DNA from: Pseudophaeobacter profundi
Lineage (GTDB): Bacteria; Pseudomonadota; Alphaproteobacteria; Rhodobacterales; Rhodobacteraceae
DNA: 64,000 nucleotides
Reading direction: 5' to 3'
NCBI RefSeq assembly: GCF_029697505.1
Contig: NZ_JARJEF010000001.1
Location: 434,001-498,000, forward strand
In this document: positions 55,490 through 64,000 of the stretch, piece by piece
Layout of the letters: the number at the start of each line of letters is the position of its first letter
How positions within the stretch are numbered: the first letter of the stretch is position 1
Program-made: the position numbers and the translations under genes
Notes under the pieces: generated by a model
The model's input: only the letters and a program-made list of their open reading frames with translations
Databases searched by the model: none
Told to the model about the DNA's origin: nothing

Positions 55490-56255
55490 TTCCGAAAACG
55501 CCCCCCCCCACTGGACATGAACTTGCAACACTCTACAAGTAATAAACAAAATGCAACAAGCCGTTTTTACTGAACCTTTCGGGCTAACCGAAGGGATCAC
55601 GCCTATAATACTGCGAATGCTAGATAACTTTATCTTTCACTAAAGATAAAGTTTCAAATTCTTGCAGAAGTTCAGCGTAAATAATAACGGCGCCATAATA
55701 CACCCTCGTTGCACAAATCGAATTTCAACCGCGCCTTCCCCCTTTCAAGGGCGGATACACCCCCCTTGTGACAACCATGCCGAGCATCCACACTTCCTGC
55801 CTCATCGACGCTGACGTGAATCTTACACCAAATCCGGCATTTTGACCGCCAAGTTTTCCCGTTTGCGGTGGCATCCAGGTCATTTCCGGATCAAACCAGA
55901 TCGCAGGCGATCCGTGTGGCTTGAGTGCGATGACCAGTGGGACGAACTGGCGGCACATTCACTGGCTAACTATACGAGGGCGAACTCCTGGTCTTGCACT
56001 TCTCAGGCACCGGGCTGCTCACACCATCCAGCTATCATGCAGGCTTCACACAGCGCCCCCCCCTCAGGAGATTTGCGCGACAACGCCATCATGGGGCACG
56101 AAAGTTTGCCGATGATGCAAAACACTCGAACGGCGCGTTTCAAACGCGGCGCGAAGCCTCAGAGGACGAAACACAACTGTGAGAAAAAGGCTGGAAACCC
56201 ACAAGTTTACCTAACCCGACCAGCAGGCCGGAAATCACGTAAGTGCTTGATTTAG
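55490..56255. other. Gene-free gap with AT-rich segment
   Basis: About 770 bases without a convincing gene. 55540-55740 is AT-rich and holds the hairpin at 55626; 55725-56250 returns to mixed composition with only short, non-conserved-looking frames on both strands. It could contain an sRNA or decayed gene remains. Confidence 0.5.
55626..55653. repeat. Perfect AT-rich hairpin in the gap
   Basis: 12-base perfect inverted repeat AACTTTATCTTT / AAAGATAAAGTT with a CACT loop, about 135 bases upstream of the response regulator start. Operator, terminator or part of a small RNA cannot be told apart. Confidence 0.7.
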
Positions 56256-56345
56256 TGGCGGGGAGACAGGGATTCGAACCCTGGGAACGCTCTCACGTTC
56301 AACGGTTTTCAAGACCGCCGCATTCGACCACTCTGCCACCTCCCC
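56256..56345 (-). tRNA. tRNA-Ser (anticodon UGA)
   Basis: 90 bases including the encoded CCA. Acceptor GGGGAGG pairs with TCTCCCC (one G-U). The TGGCAGAGTGG D-arm, anticodon loop CTTGAAA with TGA, a long class II variable arm (GAACGTGAGAGCGTTC region) and TTCGAAT T-loop are all present. It reads UCA-type serine codons. Confidence 0.96.
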
Positions 56346-56622
56346 GGTCTGCGGGCGGTTTAAGGTGCGACACTCCAACACGCAAGAGGAAATTATCGGC
56401 TTTGCGCTGTCGATCCGCGATTGTGGGGAAATACCGGGATTTTCCCTGCCTCGGCTATCACGACGCGCAGAAAGATGCCCATCGCCCGGCTTTCACAAAT
56501 GGCGGTGTACCATAGGGTTTTCATGCCAGCCATCGCAGGCTATCATCTGCCAAATCGCAGAGATGACCGGGAAACCCGGCAAGCGCGCTATGGCGTGGAA
56601 GAGCAGAGGCAAGGAAACCATC

Positions 56623-57501
56623 ATGACACACCCCATGCCAAGACGGAGCCCCGGTGCGGGCCTCACCTTTGCGGCGCTTTCGCTGCTGATCTTAGGTGCC
56701 TGTGAAGAGGGGCCAAACCTCTCTTTTCTGTCACCCAAAACAGCAAAGCCCGAGGTAGCCAGCTCCAGCAGCACCCAGCTGGTGGAGCGCGATGTCGAAG
56801 CGCCGGATGTCTTTCAGGTAAACGAGGCAGGGCTTTGGGATGGGCGCCCATCGCTGGGTGGGGTCTGGGTGGCGCACCCGGATGCCAAAGATCCAGAGCG
56901 GGTAATCATTCGCAACACATCCAATGGCAAATTCGTCATCGGTGCCCTGTTCCGCCGCGAGCGTGAAATTCCTGGCCCGCGGTTGCAAACCTCCTCGGAT
57001 GCGGCAGCGGCACTTGGTATGCTGGCCGGTGCGCCGGTTGAACTGAATGTTACCGCCCTGCGGCGCGAAGCCGAAGAACTGCCCGAAGATCCACTGCCAG
57101 CCGCCACCGGCGAAGACGCCCCCCTGGAGGCAGAGGCCGCCAGCGCCCTGACCGCCAATGACATCGAGGCAACCCCCCTGGACCCGATTGCCGGTGCCGC
57201 TGCCGCCATCGAGGCCGCACCGACCCAAAGCGCGCCGCAAGCGCCCGCCACGCAGCGCGTCTCTCCGCTGGCCAAACCCTATATCCAGATCGGCATCTTC
57301 AGCGTGGAAAGCAATGCCAAGAACACCGCTGGCCAGATGCGCAACGCCGGGCTGATCCCCACAGTGCTGGCACAGACCAGCAACGGCAAGCCCTTTTGGC
57401 GGGTGGTGGTTGGCCCGGCCCAGTCCAGTTCGGAACGCAGCCATCTGCTGAAAGCCGTCAAAGCCGCCGGATTTACCGATGCCTATGCCGTCACCAACTA
57501 A
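56623..57501 (+). CDS. Lipoprotein with RlpA-like and SPOR domains
   Basis: 292 residues from the ATG at 56623 (AAGGAAA site). Lipobox LILGAC near residue 25, an RlpA-like double-psi barrel (~58-140; NEAGLWDGRPSLGGVWVAHP, VIIRNTSNGKFV), a Pro/Ala/Glu-rich linker, and a C-terminal SPOR domain (~220-292; YIQIGIFSVESNAKNTAGQM) for binding denuded septal peptidoglycan. It comes before dacA, as in many Rhodobacterales. Confidence 0.87.
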   Translation: MTHPMPRRSPGAGLTFAALSLLILGACEEGPNLSFLSPKTAKPEVASSSSTQLVERDVEAPDVFQVNEAGLWDGRPSLGGVWVAHPDAKDPERVIIRNTSNGKFVIGALFRREREIPGPRLQTSSDAAAALGMLAGAPVELNVTALRREAEELPEDPLPAATGEDAPLEAEAASALTANDIEATPLDPIAGAAAAIEAAPTQSAPQAPATQRVSPLAKPYIQIGIFSVESNAKNTAGQMRNAGLIPTVLAQTSNGKPFWRVVVGPAQSSSERSHLLKAVKAAGFTDAYAVTN

Positions 57502-57535
57502 TTCTCATACCCCCGACCCTCAGGAGGACGCAGGC

Positions 57536-58717
57536 GTGAAATCACCGTTTCGCCCCATTGCCAAACAGCTTCTGGCCGCCGCCCTTGGGCTCTGCCTGAC
57601 GGCACTGCCGCTGGCCGCCTTTGATACCCGCGCCGAGGCAGCATTTGTATTGGACCAAGGCACCAATACCGTGCTGCTGTCGAAAAATGCCGAAATCCCC
57701 CTGCCCCCCGCATCAATGTCAAAGCTGATGACGCTCTATGTGGCCTTCGAGGCGCTTCGGGATGGCCGTTTGACCCTGGATGAACAACTTCCGGTCAGCG
57801 CCCACGCCATGAGCTATGGCGGATCAACCATGTTTCTGGACACCACTGACCGGGTGCGTGTCGAGGATCTGTTGCGCGGCATTATCGTCTTGTCCGGCAA
57901 TGATGCCTGCGTGGTGATTGCCGAAGCGCTGAGCCCAGATGGTACCGAGGCCGGGTTCGCCCGCTACATGACCAAACGCGCCCAAGAGCTGGGCATGAAC
58001 AACGCCAGCTTTGCCAATTCCAACGGCTGGCCCGCAGCCGGGCATCGCATGTCGATGCGCGATCTCGGCATCTTGGCGCAGCATCTGATCGAAGATTTCC
58101 CGCAGTATTACCCGCTGTTTTCTGAAGAAAGCTTTGCCTTTGATGGGCGCGCGCCCTCGAACACCCGCAACCGCAACCCGCTTTTGGGGCTTGGTATTGG
58201 GGCAGATGGGCTCAAGACCGGGCACACCAGTGAAGCCGGCTATGGGCTGGTCGGCTCTGCCGTGCAGGGGGACCGCAGGGTGATCTTTGTGATTTCAGGG
58301 CTGGACAACACCAAGGCCCGCGCAGAGGAGGCCGAAGCCGTTGTTAACTGGTCGTTTCGTCAATTTGCCAAAAAGATCATCGCCAAAGCCGGCATCCCGG
58401 TGGCGCGCGCCGAGGTCTGGCAGGGAGCTGAACAATCGGTAGGGCTGGTGCCACAAACCGATCTGGAAATCCTGCTACCGGCACTGGCAGGCAAGGAAAT
58501 CGCCGCCGAAGTGGTCTATTCCGGCCCCATCAATGCGCCTGTCAGCAAGGGCGACCCCCTGGCAGAACTGGTGCTACAGCCCGATGATCTGCCAGAACTG
58601 CGCCTGCCCCTGGTGGCGGCCGAGGACATTGCAGCAGGCGGATTCTTTGTCCGCATAAAGACCGCTGCTCAGGTTCTTTCCAAGCGGCTGATCAATGGGC
58701 CCGAGGCCACAGAGTGA
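57536..58717 (+). CDS. dacA: D-alanyl-D-alanine carboxypeptidase (penicillin-binding protein 5/6 type)
   Basis: 393 residues from the GTG at 57536 (AGGAGG ahead). A signal peptide runs to ~residue 35; then the catalytic triad motifs: SMSK (60-63), SGN (~120) and KTG (~226); C-terminal PBP5-type beta domain. It trims pentapeptide stems in the periplasm. GTGA overlap with tmk. Confidence 0.93.
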   Translation: MKSPFRPIAKQLLAAALGLCLTALPLAAFDTRAEAAFVLDQGTNTVLLSKNAEIPLPPASMSKLMTLYVAFEALRDGRLTLDEQLPVSAHAMSYGGSTMFLDTTDRVRVEDLLRGIIVLSGNDACVVIAEALSPDGTEAGFARYMTKRAQELGMNNASFANSNGWPAAGHRMSMRDLGILAQHLIEDFPQYYPLFSEESFAFDGRAPSNTRNRNPLLGLGIGADGLKTGHTSEAGYGLVGSAVQGDRRVIFVISGLDNTKARAEEAEAVVNWSFRQFAKKIIAKAGIPVARAEVWQGAEQSVGLVPQTDLEILLPALAGKEIAAEVVYSGPINAPVSKGDPLAELVLQPDDLPELRLPLVAAEDIAAGGFFVRIKTAAQVLSKRLINGPEATE

Positions 58718-59397
58718 GCGCGATCAAGTCAGACGCGCAGGCCAGCGCCACAGCCGAAAAAGGCCTATTCCTGACCTTAGAAGGCATTGATGGGTCGGGC
58801 AAATCTACCCAGTGTCAGCGCCTGGCCGCAGCCCTGCGCGCCGCAGGCTATGACACGCTTGTCACCCGCGAGCCTGGCGGCTCTCCCGGTGCGGAAGATA
58901 TCCGCCGGTTGGTCCTGGAAGGCGACCCTGACAAATGGTCCGCTGAAACGGAAATCCTGCTGTTCACCGCCGCGCGCCGCGATCATCTGGAACGGACCAT
59001 CCAGCCCGCTCTGGCGGCGGGCAAAGTTGTGATCTGTGATCGCTTTGCCGATAGCACCCGGATGTATCAGGGACTGTCGCGCGGCGATCTGCGCGCCACC
59101 GTCGACCAGCTGCACAGCCTGATGATCGGCCGCGAACCCGACCTGACCCTGCTTATAGACATGGACCCCGCCACCGGCCTGGCCCGTGCCAAGGGGCGGC
59201 AGGGTTCAGAAGAAAGGTTTGAAGATTTCGGCCTGGCGCTGCAGGAAAAAATGCGTGCCGGGTTTCTTGCACTTGCACAGGAATTTTCCGATCGCTTCTG
59301 CGTCATCGACGGCAGCCAGGACATCGACAGCGTGGCGGCGGATATTCTACAGCAGGCCACTGCGGCGCTCGCCGCACGCGAGACCGCAACACCATGA
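58714..59397 (+). CDS. tmk: Thymidylate kinase
   Basis: 227 residues. P-loop GIDGSGKST (24-32), DR motif VICDRFADSTRMYQG and TREPGGSPGAEDIRRL. It makes dTDP from dTMP. An N-terminal ~15-residue extension precedes the fold. Coupled to dacA (GTGA) and holB (ATGA). Confidence 0.95.
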   Translation: MSAIKSDAQASATAEKGLFLTLEGIDGSGKSTQCQRLAAALRAAGYDTLVTREPGGSPGAEDIRRLVLEGDPDKWSAETEILLFTAARRDHLERTIQPALAAGKVVICDRFADSTRMYQGLSRGDLRATVDQLHSLMIGREPDLTLLIDMDPATGLARAKGRQGSEERFEDFGLALQEKMRAGFLALAQEFSDRFCVIDGSQDIDSVAADILQQATAALAARETATP

Positions 59398-60530
59398 GCC
59401 GCGCCACCAAGACCAAGGAGGCAGAGGCGCTGCCCCGTGCCGATCAAGCACTTGGCGCGCCGCATCCACGGGAAACCGCGCAGCTGTTTGGCCAGGATCG
59501 GGCAGAGCAGGATTTTCTGACCGCCTTCAATTCCAATCGCCTGCACCACGGCTGGTTGCTGACCGGGCCTCAGGGCATCGGCAAGGCCACCCTGGCCTGG
59601 CGCATTGCCCGCTTTCTGCTGGCCACCCCACCTGCCGAAGACGGGCTGTTTGGCGCGCCACCGCCGGTAACATCTCTGTCGGTGGACCCAGATCTGCCTG
59701 TCGCTCATCGCATTCAGGCCCTGGCCGAGCCGGGGCTGGCCTCTATCAGCCGCAGCTATAACGACAAGGAAAAGCTGCGAGACCAGATCGTGGTGGATGA
59801 TATTCGCAAACTGAATCGCTTCTTTGGCCTGTCCGCGACCGATGGCGGGCGCCGGGTGGTGATTGTGGACGCGGCGGACGACATGAATACCAGCGCCGCC
59901 AATGCGCTGTTGAAAATGCTGGAAGAACCCCCCGCGCGCACCACCATGATCCTGATTTCGCATCAGCCTTCGCGACTGCTGCCCACCATCCGGTCGCGCT
60001 GCCGCAGCCTGCGGCTCGCGCCGCTCAGCCCTGATGACATGCAGGCCGCGCTGGCCCAGGCGGGGGCGGACCTGCCAGAAAACACGGCACATCTGGCGGC
60101 TCTGGCGGCGGGATCCGTAGGCGCGGCTCTGCGCCTGTTGAATCTTGGCGGGCTAAAAACCTATGGCGAGCTGGTGCAGATCATGGCCACCCTCCCCCGG
60201 CTGGACCGACAGCGCACCATGGCCCTGGCCGAAACTGCTGCCCAGCGTGGCGCGGCAGAGAAATTTGAACTCTTGCTCACCCTGATCGAAATCGCGCTGT
60301 CGCGGCTGGCGCGCACCGGGGCCATGGGCCAGCCGCCACAACCCGAAGCCGCCCCCGGCGAAAGCGCAATGCTGTCCCGGCTGGCCGCAACGCCGCAACA
60401 GGCGCGCGCCTGGGCCGACCTTTCCGCCGAAGCAACCGCGCGGGCGCGGCATGGCCAAGCGGTGAACCTTGACCCGGCTTCACTTGTCCTAGATACGGTT
60501 TTCAAGATGCAAGAGACCGCGTCCCGCTGA
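59394..60530 (+). CDS. holB: DNA polymerase III subunit delta prime
   Basis: 378 residues. AAA+ clamp-loader subunit: HGWLLTGPQGIGKATLAWRIA, VVIVDAADDMNTSAANALLKMLEEPPARTT in two stretches, SRCRSLRL sensor. No zinc-binding cysteines are seen in the usual place, which suits some alphaproteobacterial forms. tmk-holB-tatD is a common bacterial cluster. Confidence 0.93.
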   Translation: MSRATKTKEAEALPRADQALGAPHPRETAQLFGQDRAEQDFLTAFNSNRLHHGWLLTGPQGIGKATLAWRIARFLLATPPAEDGLFGAPPPVTSLSVDPDLPVAHRIQALAEPGLASISRSYNDKEKLRDQIVVDDIRKLNRFFGLSATDGGRRVVIVDAADDMNTSAANALLKMLEEPPARTTMILISHQPSRLLPTIRSRCRSLRLAPLSPDDMQAALAQAGADLPENTAHLAALAAGSVGAALRLLNLGGLKTYGELVQIMATLPRLDRQRTMALAETAAQRGAAEKFELLLTLIEIALSRLARTGAMGQPPQPEAAPGESAMLSRLAATPQQARAWADLSAEATARARHGQAVNLDPASLVLDTVFKMQETASR

Positions 60531-60582
60531 CCCACCAACGGCAGCGCCCGGATCCGGCCAATGACGACAAGACGAGGCAGGC

Positions 60583-61416
60583 ATGACGAGCACCCCTTCC
60601 CAAGCTATGGCCCAAGGTCCGGCACAGATCACCGATAGCCATTGCCACTTGGACTTCCCTGATTTTGACGGCGAGTTGGAGGCTGTGATCGACCGCGCCG
60701 CCCAGGCCGGGGTGACCCGCATGGTCACCATCTGCACCAAGCTCAAGAACGAACCACAGGTCCGCGCCATCGCCGAGGCCCATCCTCCAGTGTTCTATGC
60801 GGCAGGCACCCATCCGATGAGCGTGGCAAGCGAACCCATGGCCAGCTTTGACGAGCTAACTGCCCTGGCCAAACATCCGAAATTTGTCGGCATTGGCGAA
60901 ACCGGGCTGGACTACCACTACACGAGCGAAAGCGCCGAAATGCAGCAGCAATCGCTGCGGATCCATATCGCCGCCGCGCGCGAAACCAAGCTTCCGCTGA
61001 TCATTCATGCCCGCGCCGCCGATGACGATATGGCCCGGATCCTGCGCGAAGAAATGCAGAACGGTGCCTATAGCTGCGTGATGCACTGCTTTTCCTCTTC
61101 GGCTGAGCTGGGACGTGCGGCGCTGGATCTGGGGTTTTACCTGTCGATGTCCGGCATCGCCGCCTTCCCCAAGAGCCAGGAACTGCGCGATATTTTTGCC
61201 GCCGCGCCGCTGGACCGCATTCTGGTCGAAACCGATGCGCCCTATCTGGCACCACCACCGCATCGCGGCAAACGCAATGAACCCGCCTATAGCGCCCTCA
61301 CCGCGCAGATCGGTGCCAAGGCCTTTGGTCTGGACTATGCTGATTTTGCCACGGCAACCCAGGAAAATTTTGACCGCCTGTTCTGCAAGGCCACCCGCTA
61401 TGAGGCCACTGCCTGA
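60583..61416 (+). CDS. tatD: TatD-family DNase
   Basis: 277 residues. Metal ligands: DSHCHLD at the start (His-x-His), GIGETGLDYHY (Glu), LPLIIHARAADDD (His), MHCFSSS (His) and LVETDAPYLAP (Asp). Two-metal hydrolase acting on DNA 3' ends. Confidence 0.92.
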   Translation: MTSTPSQAMAQGPAQITDSHCHLDFPDFDGELEAVIDRAAQAGVTRMVTICTKLKNEPQVRAIAEAHPPVFYAAGTHPMSVASEPMASFDELTALAKHPKFVGIGETGLDYHYTSESAEMQQQSLRIHIAAARETKLPLIIHARAADDDMARILREEMQNGAYSCVMHCFSSSAELGRAALDLGFYLSMSGIAAFPKSQELRDIFAAAPLDRILVETDAPYLAPPPHRGKRNEPAYSALTAQIGAKAFGLDYADFATATQENFDRLFCKATRYEATA

Positions 61417-62213
61417 TGGTTGAACTGCGCTATACAATTCTGGGCTGCGGCTCTTCTGGTGGGGTGCCGCGGCTTGGCGGCCATTGGGGGGCCTGTGACC
61501 CACAAAACCCCCGCAACCGCCGCCGCCGTTGTTCCATGCTGGTGGAGCGGGACGGCCCGGATGGCACTACCACGGTGCTGATTGACACCACTCCGGATAT
61601 GCGCAGCCAGTTGCTGGACGCCGAAGTCGGGCGGCTGGACGCGGTGATCTACACCCATTCCCATGCAGACCATGTGCATGGCATTGATGATCTACGTATG
61701 ATTGTCTTCAACATGCATAACCGAGTGCCGGTCTATGCAGATGGCGAGACGCAAAATGCGCTGTTGTCGCGATTTGGCTATGCCTTTGTGCAGCCCGAAG
61801 GATCGCCCTATCCTCCAATCCTGGATCTGCGCACCATTGACGGCGCCTTCAGCATTGACGGGCCTGGCGGGGAAATTCCGTTTCTCCCGTTTGAAGTCAA
61901 TCACGGTGCGATGGACGCCCTGGGCTTTCGCATCGGCTCTCTTGCCTATCTGCCAGATGTGGCCGAGATCCCCGATCGCTCTCTTGCCGCATTGGAAGGG
62001 CTGGACTGCTGGGTACTGGACGCGCTGCGCCGCACCCCGCACCCTACTCATTTCAGCCTGGAACAGGCCCTTTCCTGGATTGCGCGGATGCAGCCGAAGC
62101 GGGCGGTTCTGACCAATATGCATATCGATCTTGACCATGACACGATTACGGCGGAAACCGATGACCACATTACACCGGCCTATGACGGGATGGTGATCCG
62201 CTGCCCGCTCTAG
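61416..62213 (+). CDS. MBL-fold metallo-hydrolase (PhnP/YcbX-like)
   Basis: 265 residues, start overlapping the tatD stop by one base (TGATG). Metallo-beta-lactamase motif THSHADHVHGIDDLR (~82), plus GCGSSGGVPRLGGHWGACDP and NMHIDLDHDTI of the PhnP-like group. Probably a phosphodiesterase; substrate unknown. Regularly found after tatD in alphaproteobacteria. Confidence 0.88.
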   Translation: MVELRYTILGCGSSGGVPRLGGHWGACDPQNPRNRRRRCSMLVERDGPDGTTTVLIDTTPDMRSQLLDAEVGRLDAVIYTHSHADHVHGIDDLRMIVFNMHNRVPVYADGETQNALLSRFGYAFVQPEGSPYPPILDLRTIDGAFSIDGPGGEIPFLPFEVNHGAMDALGFRIGSLAYLPDVAEIPDRSLAALEGLDCWVLDALRRTPHPTHFSLEQALSWIARMQPKRAVLTNMHIDLDHDTITAETDDHITPAYDGMVIRCPL

Positions 62214-62363
62214 GAGCCATTTGACTTTGATCGGACCAAGGCTGGTACCTGGGTGCTGATTGAAAATTTATTCTGCCCCTCGGGTCTTGGCCCCGGTGGT
62301 GCCCGCGTATTGATGCCGCCCATAGGCCGCCTGCGGTTGACTGTGGGCTGACAGGAGATTGCA

Positions 62364-63296
62364 ATGCTGCAAAGCTTGATTGACGTCATCCTGCCAGTAT
62401 TTCTGGTGGTTACAGCGGGCTATATCGCAACACAGAAAGGATTTTTCAGCCCGGCGCAGATTGATGGGCTGATGAAGTTCACCCAGGGGTTTGCCATCCC
62501 CTGCCTGCTGTTTCGCGCCATGGCCAATCTGGACCTTTCCAGCAGTTTTGATCCGGCGCTGTTGATCAGCTTTTACACCGGGGCGGCGGTGTGTTTCTGC
62601 ATCGGGCTGACCGGCGCACGGCTGGTTTTCAAACGCGATTGGGAAGACTGCGTCGCCATTGGCTTTTGCTGCCTGTTCTCCAATTCCGTCCTCTTGGGGC
62701 TACCAATCACGGAACGCGCCTTTGGGCCAGAGAACCTGACTGGCAACTATGCGATCATCGCCTTTCACTCGCCCTTTTGCTATGGGCTGGGTATCACCGT
62801 AATGGAGGTGGTCAGAAACCGGGGCGCTGGCGGGTTCAAGACAGTTTCCTCGGTGCTGACCGCCATGTTCAAGAACGTGCTGATCCTGGGTATCGCCCTT
62901 GGTTTTGCCTTTAATCTTGCCGGGTTGTCCATTCCCGGCACCGTCGATGCTGCGCTGCAATTGCTGATCCGTGCAGCGCTGCCGACGGCGCTGTTCGCCC
63001 TTGGTGGGGTGCTGGTGCAATACCGCCCTGAAGGCGACCTGCGCACCATCGGCTTTGTCTGTGTGACCGCCCTCATGGTACATCCCAGCATTGTCTGGCT
63101 GATGGGCGGCACGCTTGGGGTCAAGCAGGATCTGTTCCGCTCTGGCGTGCTGAATGCGGCCATGGCACCTGGCTTCAACGCCTATATTTTTGCCAATATG
63201 TATGGGCGGGCCAAGCGGGTTGCCGCCTCTTCGGTGCTTATCGCCACCGCCGCTTCGGTGCTGACCATCTGGTTCTGGCTGCTGGTGCTAAGCTAA
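62364..63296 (+). CDS. AEC-family (auxin efflux carrier) transporter
   Basis: 310 residues with ten membrane segments; AEC features include VTAGYIATQKGFFS, FSNSVLLGLPITERAFG and AALPTALFALGGVLV. Family members export organic acids or malonate/malate; substrate unknown. Transcribed alone after a 150-base spacer. Confidence 0.88.
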   Translation: MLQSLIDVILPVFLVVTAGYIATQKGFFSPAQIDGLMKFTQGFAIPCLLFRAMANLDLSSSFDPALLISFYTGAAVCFCIGLTGARLVFKRDWEDCVAIGFCCLFSNSVLLGLPITERAFGPENLTGNYAIIAFHSPFCYGLGITVMEVVRNRGAGGFKTVSSVLTAMFKNVLILGIALGFAFNLAGLSIPGTVDAALQLLIRAALPTALFALGGVLVQYRPEGDLRTIGFVCVTALMVHPSIVWLMGGTLGVKQDLFRSGVLNAAMAPGFNAYIFANMYGRAKRVAASSVLIATAASVLTIWFWLLVLS

Positions 63297-63318
63297 CCGT
63301 CCAGAATGCAAACCCGCG

Positions 63319-64000
63319 CTAGGTCCGGTGGTCCATCAGGCCCCGTTCAAACTGACGCGGCATCAACCCGGCCTGAAACCAGGTGATGAAACTGTGGATG
63401 GTAAAGACCGGCAGCCCGGTGACGCGGCGCAGCACCGCCGCATGAGGCACCATATTGGTACATTCCAGCACCAGCGCCCCCAGATCCGGGTTTCGCCCAA
63501 TCAATGCCTGCGCCGCATCGATCATATCCAGCTCGCAGGCCGCAAAATCGATCTGCGCCGCATCGCGCAGGATGTCGTGGGTGAAACAACGCAGCCCTTC
63601 GGGGCTGCCGATGGGCGTATCCTCGGGGGCGCCCGCCGCCCGCAGATGGGCCGGGGTCAAAGACTGTTCTGAAATGGTCAGGACCCCTACCCTCTTGCCC
63701 GCTGGCAACAGCGCCTGCACCATGGGGATCTGCATCAACGAAGAGGTCGCTACCGGCACGCCCAGGGCCTGTTTCACCTGATCCTGGATCAGCGCCAGAA
63801 AGCCACAGCTGGTGGTGATCCCATCGCAGCCCATGGCCAGCAGATCGCGCCCGGCCTCGATGAACAGATCGGCAAGCTGGCCCGGGTCCTGGCGCACTGC
63901 CAGATCCGGTGTTGCGCCGCGCACCACCCGGTAATGCACCGGGAAATCCCAGCTCAGAGCGTTGCCAATATCGCCCGGAATGCGTGGAAACTGTGTCTCA
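63319..64000 (-). CDS. Aspartate/glutamate racemase-family protein (partial, N-terminus off the window)
   Basis: The frame runs off the right edge; the in-window part starts with ETQFPRIPGDIGNALSWDFP, so the ATG at 63939 is internal, not the start. Two cysteine regions typical of the Asp/Glu/hydantoin racemase fold are present: GCDGITTSCGFLALIQ and LGALVLECTNMVPHAA, each with a candidate catalytic Cys. Substrate unknown. Confidence 0.85.
   Translation of the reverse strand, partial: ETQFPRIPGDIGNALSWDFPVHYRVVRGATPDLAVRQDPGQLADLFIEAGRDLLAMGCDGITTSCGFLALIQDQVKQALGVPVATSSLMQIPMVQALLPAGKRVGVLTISEQSLTPAHLRAAGAPEDTPIGSPEGLRCFTHDILRDAAQIDFAACELDMIDAAQALIGRNPDLGALVLECTNMVPHAAVLRRVTGLPVFTIHSFITWFQAGLMPRQFERGLMDHRT

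Noticed and set aside
55725-56255. Short frames (77 and 137 codons) in the gap before tRNA-Ser
   Set aside because: No ribosome site, no recognisable family, and composition unlike neighbouring genes.
1-64000. CRISPR array, prophage, transposase or rRNA operon
   Set aside because: I looked for regular direct repeats, integrase/transposase motifs and rRNA signatures and saw none.

Overview
The window is GC-rich chromosomal DNA from an alphaproteobacterium, most likely a marine Rhodobacteraceae of the Roseobacter group. The reasons are the set of families together: an H-NOX/diguanylate cyclase pair, a non-pyrrolysine MttB-like methyltransferase, DUF3572 beside a PleD-like cyclase, carnitine catabolism with a fused dehydrogenase-thioesterase, and an aerobic (CobG/CobN/CobF) B12 pathway with CbtAB. 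Genes are dense, many overlap by 4 or 8 bases (ATGA, GTGA, ATGTCTGA), and no insertion sequence, prophage, CRISPR array or rRNA was seen. The species cannot be fixed from the sequence alone.

1-8.5 kb: signalling and stress. A diguanylate cyclase (cut by the left edge) and its H-NOX partner, whose heme-ligand residues look lost; an MttB-family methyltransferase; a HAD phosphatase; DUF3572; a PleD-like cyclase whose first receiver lacks its phosphorylatable Asp; and a four-gene unit of EF-hand protein, ECF sigma factor, one-span membrane protein and CnrX/Spy-like periplasmic protein.

8.5-23.7 kb: metabolism. DUF983, Nudix, EamA, fatty-acid desaturase with DUF2061, an XRE regulator, a carnitine-degradation locus (SDR, carnitine dehydrogenase-thioesterase, BKACE enzyme, divergent GATase1-AraC regulator), aldo/keto reductase, rhodanese, YceI, MFS and MetRS.

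23.7-32.1 kb: an iron locus. hemP, an unknown protein, an imelysin, an outer-membrane barrel, bfd, bfr, a di-heme DUF1111 protein, a second imelysin and a Tat-exported DUF1513 protein. It looks like a periplasmic iron acquisition/redox module coupled to iron storage. This is the least understood coherent system here.

32.1-52 kb: glpR-glpD, then B12. cobO lies opposite a cobalamin riboswitch that precedes DUF1636-cobW-cobN-cobG-cobH-cobI-cobJ, cobK on the other strand, cobL-cobE-cobM-cobB-cobA and a second DUF1636. A second cobalamin riboswitch precedes cbtB-cbtA, an unknown His-rich periplasmic protein and cobF. Together these cover corrin ring synthesis from uroporphyrinogen III through cobalt insertion and adenosylation, plus cobalt import; CobS/T and the nucleotide-loop genes lie elsewhere.

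52-64 kb: a MocR-type regulator with an EamA exporter and a striking tandem-repeat operator, a second DUF983, a single-domain response regulator, an approximately 770-base gene-free gap, tRNA-Ser(UGA), a conserved housekeeping run (RlpA/SPOR lipoprotein, dacA, tmk, holB, tatD, MBL hydrolase), an AEC transporter and an Asp/Glu racemase-family gene cut by the right edge.
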